Assembly (NCBI GenBank): GCA_963575745.1
Contig: CAUYUJ010011259.1
Coordinates: 298,809-362,808, forward strand
Reading direction: 5' to 3'
Length of the DNA: 64,000 bases
Origin: Prorocentrum cordatum
Taxonomy: Eukaryota > Sar > Dinophyceae > Prorocentrales > Prorocentraceae
The notes below the pieces were generated by a model. That model saw nothing but the letters and a program-made list of their open reading frames with translations, was not told where the DNA came from and made no database searches. Below are positions 32,216-42,697 of this stretch, one piece after another (positions within the stretch are counted from its first letter, which is position 1; each line of letters starts with the position of its first letter). Made by a program: the position numbers and the translations under genes.

Positions 32216-32439
32216 TCTTAAGAAGTTCTGCGACCAAGTTGCGGGTGGGAGGGTGGGATGTTTGCACGAGCAGTGGAGAGGACAGCTTCAAGACAGTCAA
32301 AGTGGATTGCACCACATATATTACACCACAGTGGTTGCTTCGCATATATCGCACTGGTGCGGTCCAAAACCCAGATAGCGACGCAGTCCAAAAACGCGTG
32401 TGGGAGACATTTGCCAGGACGCTTGAAAGCATGTTTGGG
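32216..32439. other. No gene assigned
   Basis: Unique sequence after the GTC block. No exon seen. Confidence 0.4.
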
Positions 32440-32670
32440 GAGTGTTGCGAAGGGGGGGCCCTAACGGGCCCCCGTGCAGGGCCTTTGCCACCCGCCCGAG
32501 TTGCTGCACCTCCCAGTCGGAAGAGGGCCCGTCGAGACACCACACGGGCGGACTCCCTGGCGTGGCTCGTCGTTCTCCGGCCTCCGGGAGGCTCCCAGTC
32601 GCCACGGACGGGAGCGCCCTGAAAGAAAGCGGACCTGGATGGACCCCGGGGAGAAGTCCAGGGACGGCTT
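32440..32670. repeat. Dispersed repeat, inverted relative to 18,625-18,870
   Basis: Contains GGGCCCCCGTGCAGGGCC, TTGCCACCCGCCCGAGTTG and CACCACACGGGCGGACTCCC, the complement of motifs at 18,720-18,830. Confidence 0.7.
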
Positions 32671-32689
32671 TGGTCAGGGGCAACGATAG

Positions 32690-32830
32690 GGGGGGATAGG
32701 CATAGGGGGGGATGCATCGACCCCCAACCTCCGCAGGAACGCGCGGATGCACTATCGGAGGTCTATCGCCGATGTATCGGCGATGTATCGCCGATTCCAG
32801 GCCGATGTCTCCCCCCTATCCCTATCCCAC
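32690..32830. repeat. GGATAGG repeats and ATCGCCGAT palindromic cluster
   Basis: GCCGATGTATCGGCGATG and neighbours resemble the clusters at 9,455 and 9,955. It is enclosed by inverted GATAGGGGGGGATAGG / CCCTATCCCTATCCC. Confidence 0.6.
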
Positions 32831-33325
32831 CCTATCGTTGCCCCTCAAGTGGGGCGGATGTGGGCCAGGTGGTAGGGCCGTCAGTGTCTCGGCGGTTGGC
32901 CTTCCTCGGAATTGTTGGTCCAGGACGGAGGAACAGGAGGAGGACGGGGGAACCCTGCGGGGGAACTCGCGATGCATTTGACAGATATGGTCGGACAGAG
33001 GTATCAGATCGAGGTCGGTTCGGGGAGGGTACTCTAATGTGTTTCGTCTTTGTTGGATGGTATTGTGCATCCCAGGTGGAGAACACCCTCGATCGTTCTT
33101 GAGTTAGGCCGGCAGAGGGTCTCATGCTCTTGAAGGATGGTATGATGTCCGAGTTCCGACCGTAATTCAACTTTGTCGATGTATGCTGCAGTTGATTTGG
33201 GAGTGTTTCGGTGTATGCTGCAATTGTTCTGAGATTGTCATGGTTCATTGGTTCGGGGGTGAGCACGACGCAGGACGAGAATGGCGCAGTGCGGACAAAC
33301 TCAAGTTGAGGGAATCAGGCGAACG

Positions 33326-33680
33326 GGTCAGCATTTAGAGCGGAGGTGCTGAAGATGTCCGAGGCGGAGACGCAGCTCGACCGCAACATGAAGAGCGTCG
33401 TGGTCAGGTTCTCCCGTGTCCGGGCTGCCCGATGTCCAGGGTGGCGGAGGGAGGAGGAAGGAGGAGGGGGAGATGAGGACGAGAGGGAGGCGGAGGAGGA
33501 GGAGGAGGCGAAGGGAGAGAGGGAGGTAGGAGATGGGGCGAGAGAGGCAGGAGGCAGACCCAGGCACTCGACGACGCGATGATCTCGGTGCGCGGTCTGG
33601 CAGGCCCGACCTGCTCCCTGGGGCCAGCCCTTCGCCACCTGCGCGCGGGGCCCTCTGGACGGGCCCACCTCGTGGCAGAG
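33326..33680 (+). CDS. Two candidate exons, unknown protein
   Basis: The first stretch (about 33326-33410, acceptor CGGGTCAG) reads AFRAEVLKMSEAETQLDRNM, KSVVVRF. The second (about 33559-33680, acceptor GACCCAG) reads ALDDAMISVRGLAGPTCSLG, PALRHLRAGPSGRAHLVAE. Both have good codon composition and are separated by a purine-rich, intron-like stretch. The second could be a small domain like those following Ala-Leu-Asp-Asp motifs in transporters, but this is a guess. The frames and donor are not proved. Confidence 0.35.
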
Positions 33681-33825
33681 ATCTCGCGTCGCCCTCAGCA
33701 CTCTCGTCTCCCATTCCTTCTCCTTATAGATAACCTCTCCCTGTCGCACCCCGAGGCCAGTTTTTTAGGGCGGGCCGTGCGTTTCGCCTGAGACCTCACC
33801 ATTTATGACTCCGAAGCTTAACAAG

Positions 33826-34330
33826 TGGCAACAGCTGCACAGATGGAGGGCGGGTGGTTTTCAAAATGTGGCTCTCGCTTTAGCGCCGCGCACATTCGTT
33901 GTAAAAATGTGCAAGAGCTTCACGGATTGAGGGCGGGTCGTTTTCAAAATGTGGTTATCGCCTTAGCGCCGCGCACACTCGCTTTAAACATTTGCAAGGG
34001 TTTCATGGCTGGAGGGCATGTGGTTTTCTAAATGTGGTTATCGCCGTAGCACCGCGCACATTCACTTTACCAAATTACAATGGTTTCACGGATTGAGGGC
34101 GGGTGGTTTTCTAAATGTGGTTCTCGTTTTCGCGCCGCGCGCATTCGTTTTAAACATTTGCAAGAGTGTCACGGATTGAGGGTGGTTCTTTTTTCAAAAT
34201 GTGGTTCTCGCCTTAGCGCCGCGCATATTCGTTTTTTACAGTTGCAAGAGTTTCACGGGTTGAGGGCGGTTCTTTTTCAAAATGTGGTTATCGCTTTAGT
34301 GCCGCGTTAACATTTGCAAGAGTTTCACGG
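33826..34330. repeat. Tandem repeat, about 77-bp unit, 6-7 copies
   Basis: Units contain GGATTGAGGGCGGGTGGTTT, CAAAATGTGGTTATCGC, TTAGCGCCGCGCACATTCG and CATTTGCAAGAG. Confidence 0.85.
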
Positions 34331-34650
34331 GTTCCTATGATCAACGTACCAGAAATAGTGTTTTGGAAGGATTCCGGAATATGCGGCCGCAACAATTACG
34401 TTGATTCGTTGTGTCGGAGCCCAAAAATAGACGTTGTGGCACGATTCTGGATCGTCAAGACGCAGAAGTCAGGTTGAGATGTGGCGTTGAAATCCCGAGA
34501 ACAATGTCTTGGCACGCTTCAGGATATTCAAACCGTTGTCTTCCAACGATGCAGTTCCCTCAATAGAGATGAACCGCTGTAGAGGCATATGAAGAGGGAG
34601 CTTGGAGGAAGAGTAAATTCCAACATCGTTAGTAACTATTGGATTTCCAT
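34330..34650. repeat. Dispersed repeat, inverted relative to 27,160-27,600
   Basis: Plus-oriented counterpart of the 27.2-27.6 kb repeat, ending in the CTC tract exactly as the other ends in GGA. Confidence 0.6.
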
Positions 34651-34654
34651 TGGT

Positions 34655-35085
34655 CCTCCTCCTCCTCCTCCTCCTCCTCCTCTTCTCCTCCTCCTCCTCC
34701 TCCTCCTCCTCCTCCTCCTCTCCCTCCGCCTCCTCCTCCTCCTCCTCGGCGCTCCCCGCCCTGGGGTCCCTCCTCCTCCTCCCCTCCTATCCTCCCCTTC
34801 CTCCTCCCTCCTCCTCCTCCTCCTCCTCCTCCTCCTCTCCCTCCGCCTCCTCCTCCTCCTCCTCGGCGCTCCCCGCCCTGGGGTCCTCCTCCTCCTCCTC
34901 CTCCTCCTCCTCCTCCCCTCCTCCTCCTCCTCCTCCTCCTCCTCCTCCTCCTCCTCCTCTCTCCTCCTCCTCCTCCTCCTCCCTCCTCTCTCTCTCTCTC
35001 CCCTCGGCGCTCCCGCCCTGGGGTCCTCTCCTCCTCCCCTCCTCCTCCTTCCTCCTCCTCCTCCTCCTCCTCCTCCTCCTCCCTG
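34655..35085. repeat. CTC/CCT pyrimidine tract with internal duplication
   Basis: 430 bp, with GGCGCTCCCGCCCTGGGGTC or a close variant occurring three times (34,750, 34,865, 35,005) between pure CTC runs. Confidence 0.9.
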
Positions 35086-35089
35086 GCCG

Positions 35090-35235
35090 AGAGATCGCTT
35101 CAAGGAGCTGCCGAGCACAGCGAGAGACCGAGCCCGAGCCACGAGAGCCTCCTCGCAGGAGCTGTCCTTCCTTACGGCGGCAGGCTCTGCGCAGCCCATC
35201 GGCGACGACGACGCGCCCAGCGAACGTCATACGTA
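35090..35235 (+). CDS. Candidate exon, unknown protein
   Basis: After the pyrimidine tract, a frame reads DRFKELPSTARDRARATRAS then SQELSFLTAAGSAQPIGDDD and APSERHTYP. It is polar and probably disordered. The pyrimidine tract plus a CCGAG acceptor would support a 3' splice site. Other frames are also open, so confidence is low. Confidence 0.3.
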
Positions 35236-35240
35236 CCCAG

Positions 35241-35398
35241 GGGCGGAGCTAGGTCGGGCGTGTCCTCCTACAGGGGTATTTTGAACGAGAGGTAGAAAGT
35301 AGACAAAAAAATAATGGGAAGATCGTCCCCTGACTATTTTGTTCACTGCCTTTGAATGTTCCTCCTGCGGAGGCACATGCCCGACTGATGGGCAGAGC
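35241..35398. mobile_element. MITE-like element, family M1, copy 5
   Basis: 140-bp element (35250-35389) with ends GGTCGGGCGTGTCC and GGCACATGCCCGAC. GGGCGGAGC (35241-35249) and GGGCAGAGC (35390-35398) flank it and differ by one base, an aged target duplication. Confidence 0.75.
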
Positions 35399-35584
35399 GC
35401 CCCCCAGGCGACGGGCAGTGCCACACGTCGTGCGTTCTCCACGGGTTCACTGATCCTGGCCCGGGGCCTGATAGCGGGCCCCAGGGCCCGAACTCGAGGA
35501 AGAATGCCGGGAATTTCCTGTTGGCACGAACCCAAAAACGAACCAAAAACAGAGAAACAGAAAACATAACAAAAAACAGCAGAC

Positions 35585-35618
<34 letters not shown>

Positions 35619-36000
35619 AAACGGATTTTCGATGATATATCTGTATGGATTCGGGGGGTGAGATTCGGGGGGTGAGCCGGGGGGCGAGACGACGAGGGGG
35701 AGAGGGAGGAGGAGGTCGAAGGGAGGAGGCGAGGGAAGCATGCAGAGGGGGGGGGGGGGGGGGCGAGCCCCAGAGGCTTCCTCGGGCGGCCTCTCGCCCA
35801 CCTCTCGCGCGCGCCCCCCCCCTGCGAGCTCCTGGCGCGCTCTCGGCGTGCTCCGATGTCTGGATGTCTGGTGTCGGCCGATTCTTGGCCGCTGCCGGCG
35901 TTCCACCTTGAACGCTCGCGCTGGGGCGGGGGCAGCCACAACCCTCTCCAGCAGCACCTCCCTTCGTAACGACGGCACGGGACCCTCACCGACGGGAGGA
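35399..36000. other. No gene assigned
   Basis: Mixed sequence with a short CA tract at about 35,589-35,614 and a G run at 35,746-35,762. Confidence 0.4.
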
Positions 36001-36108
36001 GGAGGAGGAGGAGGAGGAGACGGAGGAGGAGGAGGAGGCGGAGGAGGAGGAGGAGGAGGAATATGAGGAGGAGGAGGAGGAGGAGGAATAGAGGAGGAGG
36101 AGGAGGAG
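36001..36108. repeat. GGA microsatellite
   Basis: Pure GGA/GAG purine tract. Confidence 0.9.
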
Positions 36109-36333
36109 CACGATCAGGATTTTTGGCTCAGCGTGTCGCGCCGCCGGTCTTGGCCCAACCCACGACGCTCGGCACGGCTGACGGCTTCCCGGTCCCAGGC
36201 GTCCGCGTCCCGAATTCTTGCCACAGCTTCCTGCCTGCCACGGGGCGGAGCGGCACGTATTCTCCGCTCGCAGGGCATCTATCGTGTCGCCGGGGCCGCC
36301 GCCGCGACACGCTGAGCAATTTTCGTTTAAACC

Positions 36334-36334
<1 letters not shown>

Positions 36335-36371
<37 letters not shown>

Positions 36372-36448
36372 CGACACGACACGACAACGACACGACGACG
36401 ACAACGGACACCAACAACAACAACAACACCACCAACAGCAACAACACC

Positions 36449-36486
<38 letters not shown>

Positions 36487-36495
36487 CGACAACAA
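36335..36495. repeat. CAA microsatellite
   Basis: CAA triplets with ACGACACG interruptions. It leads directly into repeat block R1. Confidence 0.95.
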
Positions 36496-37560
36496 TCACT
36501 TTACCCGAACGCTCAGTGTTCTCACCAGTGCCAGGGTTTTCATGCGACGCCAGCCAATACCCCCACTTTGTGGGGGGGCAGTGCAAACTCTACCAAATAT
36601 CCCCACGACTCTTCGCCACCACCCACACCCAGCTTCCCGCCCTATGACGTTCGGACACTTCACTTCGTGGCCTGCGGACGACCGTGGCTACTACACTGGC
36701 GTGGAGTACACACCCACAGAAGTTGTTAAGCCTACGTTCGTACACCCACAGAAGTTGTTAAGCCTTGTAACCCACAGAAGTTGTTGTTTATTAAGGCGTG
36801 CGAAGGTTAGCTTAGCTAGCTTCATGTAACATAAATGTGGAAAACCATTGGTTTCTAGGATTCGGACCAGCGCGCGCGGGGAAATTTTGAAAAAGTCGTG
36901 CAGGTGTTTTCGAGGAACCTTCGGTGCGCTTCGTGTGATTTTATGATGCGCGGTGCTAAAATTCTTAGAAGCCCAAATGGTTTGTGGAGATTTCGGCTGT
37001 GAGCGCGCGAAGAAAAAACGAATGTGTCCCCGAATGTATATTTGACCAGTGGCTATTTTAATATAAATTTATGATGGCCCTGGCAAGTGCGCAACCGTTG
37101 TTGGAGAAGTTCGAAGCACGTGAAAAAGTTGCTCGCAAAAGCCCGTTTGACAGAAATGTTTAAAAAGTGTTGGGTTTCCTACAAATCCGCAAGAGCGCGC
37201 GGGATGAGATTTTGACAGTTTTTTGTTGAAAAACCATTGGTGTTTTGATGTTTTTATGTTAAAATCGCTGCGAACACTAAGGTTTTGGAAGGATTTCGTC
37301 TTGCGCGCGCGAATGTCCACTTTACCTTGTTTTTTGCAAGGGATTCTTGAAATTTGATTATATTAGAACAAGAAATGTCATTTTATAGTGTTTTTTGCAA
37401 GGGAAAACGGATTACAACAAAACAACCGGATCTGGATCACACCGTTTTACCTGAGGCTTCCTCACGAAAATGATGAAAATGTAGCTGCGGCCTAGGCGGC
37501 GCAGGGGGGGCGTGCACCAGGGGGCCCAACAATAATTATTCTTTGGAATTAATAATGTTC
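36496..37560. repeat. Large dispersed repeat block R, copy 1
   Basis: Shares GTTCTCACCAGTGCCAGG, CCCCCACTTTGTGGGGGG, GACGTTCGGACACTTCAC and TTGCGCGCGCGAATGTCCAC with copies at 39,019 and 62,262, all in the same orientation and all led by a CAA tract. It ends at AACAATAATTATTCTT. This copy has an additional internal triplication of CCCACAGAAGTTGTT. Confidence 0.8.
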
Positions 37561-37699
37561 AACAATCATATTAAGACTGATCGCTCTTATATGCGCGCGC
37601 GTCACTCAATATGTAAATCCCAAACCCTCGATACCCACCCTCTTCGTCTTCGGTCATACCCCTTTGGGGGTATATCTTTTTTACTCGCCACGTGTAGTT

Positions 37700-38030
37700 G
37701 GCGCAGCCCCTACAACAGGAAGAGCAGGGGGAAGGAGGAAGGGAGAGCGAGGAGGAAAAGAGTGGGGGGAGGGAGGGAGGAGGGAAGGGGCAAGGGGGGG
37801 AGGATGGATGGAGGAAGAAAGAGGTTAGCAGGAGGGGAGGGGGGCAAAAGAGGAGGTAAACAAACGGACGGACCAGACAGACGGGTCGAGCGGCGGACTC
37901 TGAGGGGCGGGTCGGGCTGGCGGGGCGGGCGGACGCCAACGGACGGGTCGGGCGGCGGACCCTCGCTGGCGGGTCGGGCGGGCGGTGGCTTAAAGCGGGC
38001 GGGCGAGATGCCAAGAGAGCGAACGGGCGG
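37700..38030. repeat. GGA/GGCGGGC-rich tract
   Basis: Purine-rich, then GCGGGCGGG-rich low-complexity sequence. CGATACCCGCCCTC/CGATACCCACCCTC motifs occur at 37,629, 38,116 and 39,885. Confidence 0.75.
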
Positions 38031-38154
38031 GCTGTAACAGGCGGATCGGGCGGGCGAAACCTGGCGGGCGGGTGACTAAAGGGTGAATCCTGAATGAATC
38101 ACAAGGCACACCCTCGATACCCGCCCTCTTAGTATTCGAACGTACCCCCTTTAG

Positions 38155-38560
38155 GGGGATTATTTCTCTTTGGAAGGGCGGGCGGAGGGACGAGGGAGGA
38201 GGGAAGGGAGCAAGGAGGGACGAGGGAGGAGGGAAGGAAGATGCTAGGAGGGACGGGACGCGGAGGGGGAGGACGATTTAGAGGGAGAGAGAGAGAGAGA
38301 GAGAGAGGGAGAGAAAGAGAGAGGGGGGAGGAAGGGAGGGAGGAGGGAGTTTGGAGGAGGGACGAGGAAGGAGAGAGGAGAAACAGGAGGGAGGAGGGAG
38401 GAGGCAGGAGAGGGGAGGGAGGAGGCAGACGGGAGGACGGAGGAGGGAGGCAGGAGAGGGGAGGGAGAAGGGAGGAGGAGGGAGGGAGGAAGAGGGGAGG
38501 GAGGAGGGAGGAGGGAGGAGGGAGGAGGGAGGGAAGTGGGAGGCCGACCCGGGGAGGCCG
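38155..38560. repeat. GGGA/GGAGGGA purine tract
   Basis: 400 bp of almost pure purine on the plus strand. Confidence 0.9.
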
Positions 38561-38639
38561 CCCGGGGACCGGCCGTGGAGAGACCGCACAGGCTCCCGCA
38601 GCCTCGGGGGCGGGGAAGTCCCAGGCGGGGGCGGGGGTC

Positions 38640-38905
38640 CGGAGTAATTTGCGAGGAAGTCTCAGGCGGGAGCGCCTCCGCCTGAGTAAACTGCGAGGAA
38701 GTCCCAGGCGGGGGCGGGGGTCCTGAGTAAATTTGGAGGAAGTATCAGGCGGGAGCCGTTGTTGTTGTTGTCTGGGGGGCCAACAACGCAGTTTGATGCC
38801 CACGACTTTCCCTGATAAAAAACAGGGTGCGAGCCCCGGAAGGGGCACTTCAATTGAAAAAATACAATGTCCGCCGGAGGGGGGGGATCAACAATAATTA
38901 TTCTT
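38640..38905. repeat. Dispersed repeat S, copy 1
   Basis: Contains TCAGGCGGGAGCCGTTGTTG, GACTTTCCCTGATAAAAAAC and GGGGATCAACAATAATTATT. Shared with 40,615-40,815. Confidence 0.8.
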
Positions 38906-38924
38906 CAGTAATTAGAATTCAACA

Positions 38925-38928
38925 ACAA

Positions 38929-39018
<90 letters not shown>
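38925..39018. repeat. CAA microsatellite
   Basis: Pure CAA triplets, leading into R copy 2. Confidence 0.95.
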
Positions 39019-39019
<1 letters not shown>

Positions 39020-39775
39020 TACTAGCACGTGGGGACACTCCGTTCTCACCAGTGCCAGGTTTTCATAGGAGGCGGGCAATACCCCCACTTTGTGGGGGGG
39101 CCGGTTCAAGCTCTACCAAATTTCCAAACGACTCTTCGCACCACCCACACCCAGCTTCCCGCCCTATGACGTTCGGACACTTCACTTCGTGGCATGCGGA
39201 CGACCGTGGCTACTATTCAGGGCCCCGCGGCCGACGACGACGGCGTGCGCGCGCGAAGAAAAAACGAATGTGTCCCGCATGGTATTATTTGACAGGGATG
39301 ATGGCCCTGGCAGGTGCGCAACAGTTGTTGCAGAAGTTCGAAAAAGTTGCTCGCAAAAGCCCGTTTGACAGAAATGATAAAAAAGTGTTGGGTTTCCTAC
39401 GAATCCGCAAGAGCGCGCGGGATGAAATTTTGACATTTTTTTTTGAAAAACCATTGGTTGTTTGATGTTTTTATGTTAAAATCGCTACGAAAACTAAGGT
39501 TTTGGAAGGATTTCGTCTTGCGCGCGCGAATGTCCACTTTACCTTATTTTTTGAAAGGGATTCTTGAAGTTTGGATATGTTAGAACAAGAAATGTCAACT
39601 TTAGCTTATTTTTTGCTAGGGAAAACCGATCTTAACAACACAACGGATTCGGGACCAACCCGTTTTGCCTGAGACTCCTCAGGCAAAATGATTGAAAATG
39701 AGGCTGCGGCCTACTACGGCGCGGCGGGGGGTCGCGCGCACAGGGAGTCCCAACAATAATTATTCTTAAGAACGA
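39019..39775. repeat. Large dispersed repeat block R, copy 2
   Basis: Very similar to copy 3 at 62,262. The open frame across both copies (for example MCPAWYYLTGMMALAGAQ) is not conserved as a protein: most base differences change residues. I treat it as non-coding. Confidence 0.85.
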
Positions 39776-40069
39776 AATAAGTTCAACAAACAACAACAAC
39801 AACAAGACAACAACAACAAAACCAATCATTTAAGACTGCTCGCCCTCATGTGCTCGAGGTAAATAACGCGTATTCCCAAACCTCGATACCCGCCCTCTTC
39901 GTCTTCGATCGAACCCCTTTTGGGGGGTATACCTTTCTTCCCTGCAGGCCGGGCCCCGGCAAGCGGCGGGGCGGCCGCGGACCGTCGGCCTGGCCAGCGG
40001 CAGCGCTGATCGGCGGGGCGGCCGCGGACCGTCGACCCGACCCCAAGAGGGACGGACAGGGGACCGACC

Positions 40070-40105
<36 letters not shown>

Positions 40106-40180
40106 TCGAAGACGACGTCGAAGGGGACGGCGACGGCGACGACGAGCGAAAGCGAGAGCGAGAGAGAACGACAGCAGGGC
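39776..40180. other. Low-complexity CAA and GAC runs, no gene
   Basis: A short CAA run at 39,785-39,820 and a GAC run at 40,065-40,150, with GC-rich sequence between. Confidence 0.5.
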
Positions 40181-40425
40181 CACGAAGGGCACGAAGTAGG
40201 CCACGAAGGGCGACAGCGGGGACACGAAGGGAATGCGCATGGGGCCACGATGAGCGCGAACGAGCGGGGGCCACGAAGTGCAGATAATGTGGGGCCACAG
40301 AAGGCAACTATGAGGCCACTGAGGGTAGCAACTGGGCCACGTAGGACATCGAGGGGGACACAAATGGCGACAGCGGGGCCACGAACGGCATGCACATGGG
40401 GCCACAACGGGCGCGACTCCAGGGC
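40181..40425. repeat. Tandem GGGCCACGAA-containing repeat
   Basis: Degenerate units of about 27-30 bp with GGGCCACGAAGG. The GGGGCCACGAA core is shared with the 101-bp satellite at 22-23 kb. Confidence 0.65.
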
Positions 40426-40479
40426 GCCTGGGTGTCGGGAGCGCGGCGCTTGGGCAAATTGCAGGAAATCCCAACGCAA

Positions 40480-40815
40480 GGCTATTCTTCAGTAAGTTGC
40501 AAGCAAGTCTCCAGCGAGAGCGCGACTCCAGAGCTCCGGTAGAGCGATTCTTGAATAAATTGTAAGGAAGTCCCAAGCGAGCGCGCGATGCCTGAATAAA
40601 ATGCGATGAAGCCTCGGGCGGGAGCGGGGGTCCTGGCTAGATTGTAAGGAAGTCTCAGGCGGAAGCCGTTGTTGTTGTAACCCGGGGGCCAGGGGGCCAG
40701 TTTGAGCAGGAAGACTTTCCCTGTCAAAAAACAGGGTGCGAGCGTCGAGGGGCACACTTTGATTGAGAAAAACAGTATGCACCGGTGGGGGGATCAACAA
40801 TAATTATTCTTCAGA
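40480..40815. repeat. Short tandem units plus dispersed repeat S, copy 2
   Basis: Units with AAGTCTCAGGCGGGAGC-like sequence, then the same GACTTTCCCTG and GGGGATCAACAATAATTATT end as copy 1. It is followed by a CAA/AACAAC stretch to about 40,960. Confidence 0.75.
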
Positions 40816-40994
40816 AATAAGAATTCAACACCACCAACAACAACCAACAGTTAACAACGAACAACAAACAACAACAGCAACAACAACGACAACACAACAC
40901 AACACCAACAACAACAACAACAACAGCAGCAGCAGCAGCAGCAACCACAACCATACTAGTTTGAGGGAGTTACTGTGGAACTCACGTCATCCTC

Positions 40995-41421
40995 ACCCCC
41001 GGCGCGAAGAGCACGACCCACAGCGGCCTCCGGCACCGTTTCCGGACGGATCCGCTGGATCCGCTGGATCCGCTGGATCCGGTGACGAATCCCAAACCGG
41101 CGCCCTCGCCTGAGACATCCTCACAAAACGGGCCCCGGGGGGGATGCCCAGAGGAGCCCAGAGCTGCCTCCGGCACCGTTTCCGGACGGATCCGCTGGAT
41201 CCGCTGGATCCGCTGGATCCGCTGGATCCGGTGACGAATCCCAAACCGGCGCCCTCGCCTGAGACATCCTCGCAAAACGGGCCCCGGGGGGGATGCCCAG
41301 AGGAGGCCAGAGCGGCCTCCGGCACCGTTTCCGGACGGATCCGCTGGATCCGCTGGATCCGCTGGATCCGGTGAACGAATCCCAAACCGGCGCCCCCCAT
41401 TTTTTTTTTTCGTTTTTTGGT

Positions 41422-41465
<44 letters not shown>

Positions 41466-42408
41466 CTTTTTTGTTTTTTTTTTTTTTTTTTCGCCTGAGA
41501 CATCCTCACAAAAACGGGCCCCGGGGGGGATGCCCAGAGGAGCCCAGAGCGGCCTCCGGCACCGTTTCCGGACGGATCCGCTGGATCCGCTGGATCCGCT
41601 GGAGCCGCTGGATCCGGTGACGAATCCCAAACCGGCGCCCTCGCCTGAGACATCCTCACAAAACGGGCCCCGGGGGGATGCCCAGAGGAGCCCAGAGCGG
41701 CCTCCAGCACCGTTTCCGGACGGATCCGCTGGATCCGCTGGATCCGCTGGATCCGGTGACGAATCCCAAACCGGCGCCCTCGCCTGAGACATCCTCCCAA
41801 AACGGGCCCCGGGGGGGATGCCCAGAGGAGCCCAGAGCGGCCTCCGGCACCGTTTCCGGACGGATCCGCTGGATCCGCTGGATCCGGTGACGAATCCCAA
41901 ACCGGCGCCCTCGCCTGAGACATCCTCACAAAACGGGCCCCGGGGGGGATGCCCAGAGGAGCCAGAGCGGCCTCCGGCACCGTTTCCGGACGGATCCGCT
42001 GGATCCGCTGGATCCGGTGACGAATCCCAAACCGGCGCCCTCGCCTGAGACATCCTCAACAAAACGGGCCCAGCGGGGGGAATGCCCCCAAGAAGCCCAG
42101 AGCGGCCTCCGGCATTGTTTCCGGTGGATCCGCTGGATGGATCCGGTGACGAATCCCAAACCGGCGCCCTCGCCTGAGACATCCTCACAAAACGGGCCCC
42201 GGGGGGGATGCCCAGAGGAGCCCAGAGCGGCCTCCGGCACCGTTTCCGGACGGATCCGCGGATCCGCTGGATCCGCTGGATCCGGTGACGAATCCCAAAC
42301 CGGCGCCCTCGCCTGAGACATCCTCACAAAACGGGCCCCGGGGGGGATGCCCAGAGGAGCCCAGAGCGGCCTCCGGCACCGTTTCCGGACGGATCCGCTG
42401 GATCCGCT
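40995..42408. repeat. GGATCC-rich satellite, about 131-bp unit, left array (about 10 copies)
   Basis: Each unit contains GAGACATCCTCACAAAACGG, GCCCCGGGGGGGATGCCCAG, CCTCCGGCACCGTTTCCGG, then two to four GGATCCGCT nonamers and GTGACGAATCCCAAACCGG. Copy number of the nonamer changes unit length. The array stops inside a nonamer at 42,408, where the large element begins, and resumes in phase at 59,321. Confidence 0.95.
41398..41492. repeat. Poly-T tract inside a satellite unit
   Basis: About 95 nt, mostly T, between GCGCCCCCC and CGCCTGAGAC of one satellite unit; absent from all other units. Confidence 0.9.
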
Positions 42409-42460
42409 CCCAGTGGTCTCGTAGATCTAAATTTAAGATTCCACAAGTAATATCTTATTT
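42409..42460 (+). repeat. Left terminal inverted repeat of the large element
   Basis: CCCAGTGGTC, an AT-rich spacer, AATTTAAGAT, ACAAGTA and TCTTATTT occur in this order and spacing in the reverse complement of 59,268-59,318. About 80% of positions match with one gap. Just inside lies a hairpin, AATAAGAAC and GTTCTTATT (42,482-42,511). Confidence 0.8.
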
Positions 42461-42676
42461 TCCGAGATGCTGGTTTTAATGAAATAAGAACATTACGTGT
42501 GGTTCTTATTATCATAGAATATGATAATGCATGAGCCATGCTGGAGTACATATGGAGTCATCTTGACGTTGTAGTTGGCAATCGCGTCGACCATTTTAGA
42601 GCCGTTGGACCATATTGAGCCCATCGAGGGTCTATCGTGGACCGTTTCCAAGGATTTGCCCGACGTGCACGCATGC

Positions 42677-42690
42677 AGCCGTTTTGGCTC
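42677..42690 (+). other. Weak spliced-leader-like sequence upstream of gene A
   Basis: AGCCGTTTTGGCTC matches the 3' core of the dinoflagellate SL with one difference (A to G), and the ATG of gene A follows eight bases later. The flanking SL positions match poorly (14 of 22 overall), so this may be chance. Confidence 0.3.
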
Positions 42691-42697
42691 TGCACGC

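Noticed and set aside
36113-36128. SL-like TTTTTGGCTCAG
   Set aside because: Only the 3' core is similar; no 5' SL sequence and no ORF of interest follows.
39019-39465. ORF in repeat block R (MCPAWYYLTGMMALAGAQ...) also open in the copy at 62.3 kb
   Set aside because: Differences between the two copies are mostly residue-changing and the third copy is broken, so there is no sign of selection for protein.
42575-42697. Earlier start for gene A
   Set aside because: The frame is open upstream of the ATG at 42,698, but there is no in-frame ATG before a TAG at 42,572; it may instead be 5' leader or another exon.
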